A stretch of 64,000 bases of DNA from Lichina pygmaea (taxonomy: Eukaryota > Ascomycota > Lichinomycetes > Lichinales > Lichinaceae): the NCBI GenBank assembly GCA_963422465.1, contig OY730170.1:2518379-2582378 (forward strand). The letters run 5' to 3'. Under the pieces are notes generated by a model. It searched no databases. It saw only the letters and a program-made list of their open reading frames with translations, and had not been told where the DNA came from. This document shows, piece after piece, positions 57,519 to 64,000 of this stretch. Numbering within the stretch: position 1 is the stretch's first letter; each line of letters begins with the position of its first letter. The translations under genes were made by a program, and so were the position numbers.

Positions 57519-60500
57519 TTATTCAGAATCGCTATCGATGACAAGCCCCCTCGTCCGCGCTGGACGAGCAATAGGCTGATCATACCCATCTTCCTCAGTT
57601 GCTTGGTCGTTTGCAGGCAACTTCTCGCCAGGCGGAGACCGCCCTCCGCTTCCTGACAAGCTTGCCAGGGATGCGGCTCTCTTCCGAGTTGCTCCTATAT
57701 CGAATGACGAGTGCTGATGCGGAGATGTGATCGGCGTGTCAGTCTCGTCGTCGACGTCCCGCGTGTGCGGCTCGGGAGAAGAGGTATCGTTGGCCAAGCT
57801 GACCAAGTCTTCTGCCTCGTCGGAGCTCTCAAGGAAATTCTTTCGCCGTTTCCGCTTTGACTCCTGCTTCTCGGCTTTGCCGCCCGACTTTCGTTTCCTG
57901 TTGCCTTTGACCAAAGCCTCGTCGTTATCCGCTTCCCCGACAATGGCTTCGAGTGCCTCAACGGCCAGTTGGCCTTGAGCTCTGCGCCGTTCCTCTTCTT
58001 TGGCAAAAAATTCCCTGTCTCGATCTTCGTTGTCTTCTTCGTCGCTGTCGTGAACATATAGATCACTTTTGATTCTTCGTTGTAGCTTCGCATTTGCCTC
58101 CTGACGGGCTTTGCGTCGTGTTTCCCGTTCCGAGTCACTCAGCTCTTCCCCTGCATCTTTCCGCTTGCGACGTCCGGACTGTTTCGGCTCTGTCCGTGCA
58201 TCGAATTGCGGAGCGGTTGGTCCACCAGCGGGAAACAGGAAGTCTTGATCGTCGTCAGACGTTCCCTCGTCGTCGTCGTCGTCGACACCATCGGCCTCAC
58301 GCCGAGGTCGTGAGGTTGATTTCCGCCGAATCAAGTCTTCGGCAGTACGCCCATCTTCAAACTCGGGTGGATTCGTCTCGTATCGTTTGATAGATTCGAG
58401 CGCCTCGAGAAGCTTGCTCGACTGGATGGAAGAGGGTATTGTCCATGACGCATCGGCATCGTCGTCAATCCCTAATCGTTGAAAGCCTACAAGGGTCATG
58501 AGGAGTCGGAGCTTGTTGTTCTTGGACATTGCCTTTCGACGCTCGTCGGTATCAGGCGTGACGACTGAACGACTTTGTTAGCACCTGAGATCAACAGCCT
58601 ACGTCCTGGATGGACTAACCTATTGACGGTGCGTCGGGCTTCGACTGCTCCCTTGAATCTCCCTCTTGCGCCACGGCGTGACGAAGAGCATGTTCCGCTT
58701 CCCACGTCTCTCGTTCACCGATGGCAGAGGATAGGGTTTTCTTGATCCAGTCTACCGCGTTGCTCTGGTTCTGTCCGAGCAAGACGGTGACCACAATGCC
58801 AATCTGACGATCAAGATCGATACCAGGCTTCACTTCGAGCTCAGCTGGTGCTCGAGGCTTGGCTTTCGATACCGGTATGTCGTAACCGTGCTCGAGAAAG
58901 TAGGCGGTCGAGCTGATCTTACTGAACAGCAACTCGACCGCCAACTCCGGTCTCTTCTCCATGCATCTGGTCAGCTTCTTGAACAGTTGCCGGACGAGCT
59001 CGGACCACTCTTTGCCTTCTCCACTTTTCAAGTCGAGGCTCTCGGGACCCTTGATCATCTTGTGGAAGAGGGCGATGATGTCAACACGAAAGAGCATCAC
59101 GCTCATCTCGTGCTTGAAGGCAACGCGATAGAAGAAACGATGTGCCCGTTTCAACTGCTCCGACGTCAAATCCCGGTAGCACTTGGCCAGTGCGACAAAG
59201 GTATGCACACAGCCCTGAGTCATGAACTTGGACACGGATCTTTTGAAGTCGAACTTACGCTCCCGCGTGGTTCTTTGTGCCTCGGCGATCTCTTCTGCCT
59301 CAGAAGCGTCCTGAGCAGCTTGCTCGCCGTTTGGAGCCGTGTCCTTTCCCTTCGAGGTCGTTTGCGGGACCTTCTTCTTCCGCGCTCTGCGACGGGAGCG
59401 GACCTGCATCTCGACATTCTGTCTGGAGTAGTGCTCCAGCACTCTCAGGTGGACGTGCGCGAGCTCGGTGCAGGCATCCAGATAGGCGAAACCCTGCCTG
59501 GAGTAATGTCGAACAATCGCAACGATGCGCTCATGCGTCGTCTCCTCGTAGAAGAGACGACTGAGGATATTGTCGGCTATGGTTTGGTCCTCTCCGATAG
59601 CCGACTCCGACATATCTTGAACGGTCAGGAGCTAGAAGAGGTCAGCAAACCGCTTTCGTATCTGGTCCCATGAAGCTCACAATCTGAGTATAGCATCTCA
59701 TCCCGGCCTTCAGCTCCTGCCAGTCGTGCATATCGTAGCTCTTCTGCATGAAGCGATTGAGAGTGATGAAAACCTGTTGCGTCAAGGCGTTCGCGACGAA
59801 AGCGAACGGACTCTCTTCTCCGTCCGGCTGCTTGTGCCGATTCTTGCTTGCAACGGTGGCTTTTCGGCGCGCTTGTTCTGCCTTGAGAAACCATGAAATG
59901 AGGAAGAAGAACTGGCTCTGGTGGGCAAAGAGTACTCGCTCCGCCTCGCGCTCGATGGCCTTGTGGAGGTGTTGGAAGAAAGCTATATACTGCATCTCAG
60001 ATCATGCCCAGTAACGGACCCGTTTAACCACTTACGGTTGAATGCCGAGTCAAGAAACTCGCCGACAAAGGCCCTGAGGCGCTTTGCTGCTGGAGCGCTT
60101 ATGTGTACGGGGAGGTCGACCTCGTTCTGATAGCTTCGTCTTAGCAGGCCTTCATCCGCGGGTAGGAGCCCGTACCTGAACGTCCTGGGGCCCTTTACGG
60201 CCACCGGGCTTTCTCCACTTCTTGCTCTGGTCCATCTTCGCCAGACCTCGGGAATCATCCATCAATATATCCTGTCCCGAAACGGTCGAGAACTTCTCAT
60301 CGTCGCGTTTGATCCAAACCATGGTGCCAAATCGGTTGTGTCTAGTTGGGGCATGTCGCGCATAGGTTCGGAGCATACCAGCTTCCTTTCGCAGCAGCGA
60401 CTGAAGCTCCTCCGCCTTTGCTGACTGCAGCTGCTTCTCGGAAAGAAACAGTTTCTCCGGATCAATACCTTTCAGAAGGTGAAACAACAGCTCGAGAACC

Positions 60501-61331
60501 ACAACGTCTTCCGTGTCGAAATCGTCTCCGATGCCTGAGGAGACGGCGAGGATCAAGTGGAAGACATCCTGATAGTGAAAGGCTTCTATCGTCGCGGAGC
60601 GCGAGACCTCGTAATCCTCCTCGCTGTTGTATGAGCTAGGGGCCGGAGAAATGATGACAAGGTTTCGGAGAAAGTAAAGGATCAGCTTGATGGTGCCATG
60701 GTCCCGGCTGCTGCGCTCGAGAGGCGGTAGCGCAATCGAAGGAAGGCCAACTCGAACCACGGTACGAAGGATCTTGACACCCTCGAAGCTTATAATCGAC
60801 CGCTTGTATGAGCGCTGAGCCTCGGTAAGGTAAGGTACATGTCGATGGTGATTGAGTGTCATTTGCTGGTCCTGTTTGTCTAGCGGCCATGTCAAGGGGA
60901 CCAGAAGCTCGACTGCCGACAGGTCAGACAGGGTTCGAGGTGAGTATTCCACTAAGCAAACTCACGGGTTGCCAACGCAATCCTCCATAGAAGCTGGTTC
61001 TCAGATACATCCTGGTCCCAGAGAGCGAGGATCTGGAGTAGATCCCCTTTCACCAGGTTTGCCGCAGCCATGCATCTTGCAACGTCTAATCTGTTCGTCT
61101 TCTCGTCGTAGATCCTCAGCCAGCGCCGTAGATCCTTGAGGCATGCTAGCGCATCGTCTCCCAGCACATAGTGACCATCTTCATCGGCACCTCGTCCTCC
61201 AAGCTGCGCGACGCGTTAGAGAGCAACATGGGTTCAACATCGCTAGTTATACTCACAGCGGAAACGAGACTGCCAACGAAGGCTTGGATCTCAGCGCCAA
61301 TCGACTGGCGGACATCGGGTACGCCGTCCAT
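57519..61331 (-). CDS. TOF1: Replication fork protection protein Tof1/Swi1 (Timeless)
   Basis: Timeless-family protein that with Csm3/Swi3 (Tipin) travels with the replisome, pauses forks at barriers and signals the S-phase checkpoint. Seven exons: 61331-61257, 61203-60966, 60912-60176, 60126-60036, 59982-59681, 59631-58620 and 58564-57519 (1166 aa; yeast Tof1 is 1238). Splicing restores CLKDLRRWLRIYDEKTNRLD, then IALATLELLVPLTWPLDKQ, then VGEFLDSAFNPFFQHLHKAI and EREAERVLFAHQSQFFFLIS, then ILSRLFYEETTHERIVAIV. A conserved C-terminal block has KRSVSKFMTQGCVHTFVAL. Exon 7 is an acidic, Lys/Ser-rich disordered tail with probable nuclear signals (RKRKSGGK, SKRKRRK). It is divergent from the cytochrome b5 reductase gene with 371 bp between start codons. 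Confidence 0.96.
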
Positions 61332-61702
61332 TGTAGCAGCTGATGCGACAATCAACCCTCTCGTTGACAGCTGGCGCCGAGCAGTCGATGAGGACGGGAG
61401 ACGCGAAGTACGTACGTACGGGGAGACGCGACGGACAGCGAGCGCGTAAATTGAGTTTACAGTACAGAAGTACCTCCGTACCGTATGTACCGTACTGCAC
61501 GTGGCCGTGACCCATATTGAACTGGTGATGCTTACATAATCACCAGTACGGTATGATCTCAACAGTCACAATCAAGATGCAGAGCTGGTAAGATGCTTTC
61601 TAACCGCACTTTGCCGGGTAAAACAGCCCTGCTTCAGCCAAGGACACTCTTTGACGTCATTCTCAGAGGATAGGCCCAAAAAAAAAACAGCAACCTGTTA
61701 GC
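61332..61702. promoter_or_regulatory. Bidirectional promoter between TOF1 and CBR1
   Basis: These 371 bp separate two divergent start codons. The part near TOF1 holds GTACGTACGTAC (61408-61419) and ACCTCCGTACCGTATGTACCGTAC (61473-61496), motifs frequent in intergenic DNA of this window. Confidence 0.55.
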
Positions 61703-62860
61703 ATGACTGCTACAACAAGCCAGAAGACCAAGAGCCCTCTACTGAGCTCACAATACGTCAATGGCATATACATCCCCTGCGCCTTGCTCGTCGTCGGTAT
61801 AGCCATCTTGAGAATCCAATGGGTCCCCTATGCAGTAGCCGTAGCTGCTGTACTAGGCAGCATCAAGGCCTCCAACAATCGTAAGTGACGCCTGGGGTTC
61901 TGCAACCGCTTTCGGGTGCTTGAAATTCCGAGCATGAGCGCCGGGGCTAATCGTCCTCGATTGCGTCTCAGAACCGAAGAAGGTCTTGAAGCCAGACAAA
62001 TTCCAGGAATTTGAGCTGAAGGAGAGGACGATCATTTCGCATAATGTTGCCATGTTGGTGGCCGCCGTCTTCGGTCTCAGGGCCATGCTCTGATTGTCAC
62101 TGCAGCTACAGATTTGCCCTTCCTCGACCAATCGATATCCTAGGTCTGCCAATCGGCCAGCACATCTCCATCGGCGCTACAATCCCAGGTCAGACGAAGG
62201 AGATTGTTCGCTCGTACACACCCATCTCGTCGGACGAGAATGCCGGATACTTCGACCTGCTGCTCAAGAGCTACCCGACCGGGAACGTCTCCAAACACAT
62301 GGCGTCCCTGCGGGTGGGGCAGACGATCAGGGTGAAAGGTCCGAAGGGGGCCATGATCTATACGCCCAACATGGTCTCGCATTTGGGCATGATCGCCGGC
62401 GGAACTGGAATCACACCGATGCTGCAGATCATCAGGGCCGTTATCCGGGGGCGACCACGCAACGGCGGCAACGATCACACCCATGTCGACCTCATCTTTG
62501 CCAACGTCAACCTCGGAGATATCCTGCTCAAGGAAGACCTTGACAAGCTCGCCCAGGAAGACCCGAACTTTACCGTCTATTACGTCTTGAACACCCCCCC
62601 GGAAGGATGGACCGGCGGCGCTGGCTTCGTGACGCCAGAGATGATCAAGGTTTGTCGCTCGATGATTCGGCACCTGTTTATCTGAGCGCAGTGACTGAGC
62701 CGTACTCCAGGAACGACTGCCTGCCCCGAGCCTAGACATGAAGCTGCTCATCTGCGGCCCGCCGCCGATGGTGAGCGCTATGAAGAAGGCTACCCTTTCA
62801 TTGGGCTACCAAAAGGCGAATCCGGTCAGCAAGCTGCCAGATCAAGTCTTTTGCTTCTGA
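61703..62860 (+). CDS. CBR1: NADH-cytochrome b5 reductase (Cbr1-type)
   Basis: FAD flavoprotein passing electrons from NADH to cytochrome b5 for fatty-acid desaturation and sterol synthesis, on the ER or mitochondrial outer membrane. Exons are 61703-61880, 61972-62053, 62106-62649 and 62711-62860 (317 aa). One N-terminal membrane segment lies at about residues 20-50 ([17 protein letters not shown]). The FAD site is visible as [11 protein letters not shown] and [10 protein letters not shown]. The NADH site is [16 protein letters not shown] and LLICGPPPM. The protein ends in the expected aromatic, QVFCF. The membrane segment position and the lack of a cleavable presequence favour Cbr1 over mitochondrial Mcr1. 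Its 3' end faces that of SND2, 253 bp away. Confidence 0.96.
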
Positions 62861-63113
62861 AGTCGCGCCTTCCATGCTACTTCTTTCGTCGAGGACCAGG
62901 GGGGTGCTAAAAGCGGTCAGGGATTGGCTTTTGTGGTGGTTACTTGGTCATAGGCTGTCAATAGAACGTAAAAGAAATCAGGCATCGCCCAGCCCATTCG
63001 GGTTTGCCTTACAAACGATGGTTCTGCAGGTAGAACATATGACGTGACCTGATGAAAAGCTGGCACCCATCTTGGGAAACATGATGGAAGCACATACAGA
63101 GATATTCGCTGCA
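62861..63113. other. Short convergent 3' intergenic spacer
   Basis: The 253 bp between the stop codons of CBR1 and SND2 presumably contain overlapping 3' UTRs. Nothing else seen. Confidence 0.5.
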
Positions 63114-63784
63114 TTACCGATACTGGACCCGCTGCCCTCCACGCTTTTCCATCTTCTTTTGCCGATTGCTTGTGGACGGGACGTGGTCTGCACCGCTGCC
63201 TCCATTCCCAAAGAGTCCTGTTCCGCTTCTTATGCCGGTATATGTGGTGTATGCCAACCATACCGAGTAAACGGGCACGGCGGCCTGGAGATGTCGTGTC
63301 AACGGTATTCCAACAACTCGCACACATGACAACCTCTCAGCCAGAAGGAGAAGGATGGGGGGGGGAGCGACGCACCCAGAACCACCAACCCCAATCCCCC
63401 AGGACGGCCGCAAAGACCGTGCAACCCCAGGTCCAGTAGATGACATCCCACATGTACTCGGTCAAGCCCTTGGCATCCAGATCCTCGCCGCTGCGTCTGA
63501 GCTCCTTGGTTCCCGGGACGTAGCTCGGTCGACCGACGCGCTCGAGCCAAAATTCGAACAGCAGGCTTGGGGCACAGAGCGTCAGATACACCGCCACCGA
63601 CTTGCCCGTCAGGCGACGGAGCACGACACGCTGAGCTATGAAGACTATGTGCACCACCGCGGCGATGAGATGGGTCCTGTTCAGCGTGCTCGTGTTGCGG
63701 TGAGCTGTTTGCTTGGCGGCTTTCTACTGGTGTCATCAGCTTCGGTACCACTGAGGTGAGCTGATTGTTGCCTACCTGGGCCAT
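63114..63784 (-). CDS. SND2: SND2/TMEM208-family ER targeting protein
   Basis: Small ER membrane protein of the SRP-independent (SND) targeting route, DUF788 family (human TMEM208). Three exons: 63784-63776 (only nine bases, ATG GCC CAG), 63723-63376 and 63284-63114 (175 aa; human 173). Splicing joins MAQ to KAAKQTAHRNTSTLNRTHLI. Membrane segments include AAVVHIVFIAQRVVL, SVAVYLTLCAPSLLFEFWL and WTWGCTVFAAVLGDWGWWFW. The most conserved stretch is GEDLDAKGLTEYMWDVIYWT. The second splice adds AAVPVYSVWLAYTTYTG, and the C-terminus is the family signature SNRQKKMEKRGGQRVQYR. The 9-nt first exon would be missed by most gene finders. Confidence 0.96.
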
Positions 63785-64000
63785 TTCGACGAGATGGGAG
63801 ATGGGATGATGGTAGATAGCTCGGGATACGTGGTGAGGTAGCGGAGAAAGTGTTTAGATTCTGGCCCTGCTAGATGTTGCAAGGTGCTGGTAAAGCTAAA
63901 TTTGTACTGAAATTGAATGATATACACTTGCAGAAGCGTTCTTGATGGTTGCTACAGAGATGGGTTGAGATCTCCGCTGCATGCATCTGATGGTGTTGCC

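Overview
The window is nuclear DNA of a filamentous ascomycete (Pezizomycotina). Its genes carry short GT-AG introns, and three carry apparent GC-AG introns. The proteins include families typical of that group: an HSF2/Sfl1-like factor, a CxC-rich DUF7871 protein and an FWTGRF-type orphan. Long intergenic stretches are rich in CT tracts, microsatellites and GTAC-containing palindromes. I cannot name the species. I see no transposon, virus-like element or CRISPR array.

Layout, left to right. 1-3890: gene-free, repeat-rich leader. 3891-6114 (+): HSF-type factor. 7732-8517 (-): DUF3245-like protein, divergent from 8729-10590 (+), mitochondrial succinyl-CoA ligase beta. 11488-13193 (+): TDT-family anion/malate transporter. 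14018-16065 (+): Ayr1-type reductase with an 8-nt micro-exon. About 16377-16548: a Pol III tRNA-like element. 19504-21608 (-): PA-TM-RING ubiquitin ligase. 23639-24792 (+): Ser/Thr-rich secreted protein. 26211-29395 (-): EF-hand MscS channel. 31305-32433 (+): YggS/PLPBP protein behind a GATAA array. 33635-34967 (-): STN1. 35458-39083 (-): AP-2 alpha. 39941-40408 (-): Cys-rich DUF7871 protein. 40942-43314 (-) and 43675-48201 (+): THO subunit 1 and Aquarius, head to head. 49092 to about 50810 (-): hotdog thioesterase with a long charged extension. 51613-53189 (+): TFIIH subunit Tfb2. 54501-56848 (-): orphan conserved protein. 57519-61331 (-): Timeless/Tof1, head to head with 61703-62860 (+), cytochrome b5 reductase. 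63114-63784 (-): SND2/TMEM208.

Most genes are housekeeping and do not form a pathway cluster. There are themes: mRNA processing and transcription (THOC1, Aquarius, Tfb2), genome maintenance (STN1, Tof1) and membranes or trafficking (AP-2 alpha, SND2, the RING ligase, the channel). Exon models were built by eye. For every model given as exact, the exon lengths sum to a multiple of three and each junction restores a conserved family sequence. The least certain parts are the 5' end of the thioesterase, the intron of the secreted protein and the identity of the tRNA-like element.
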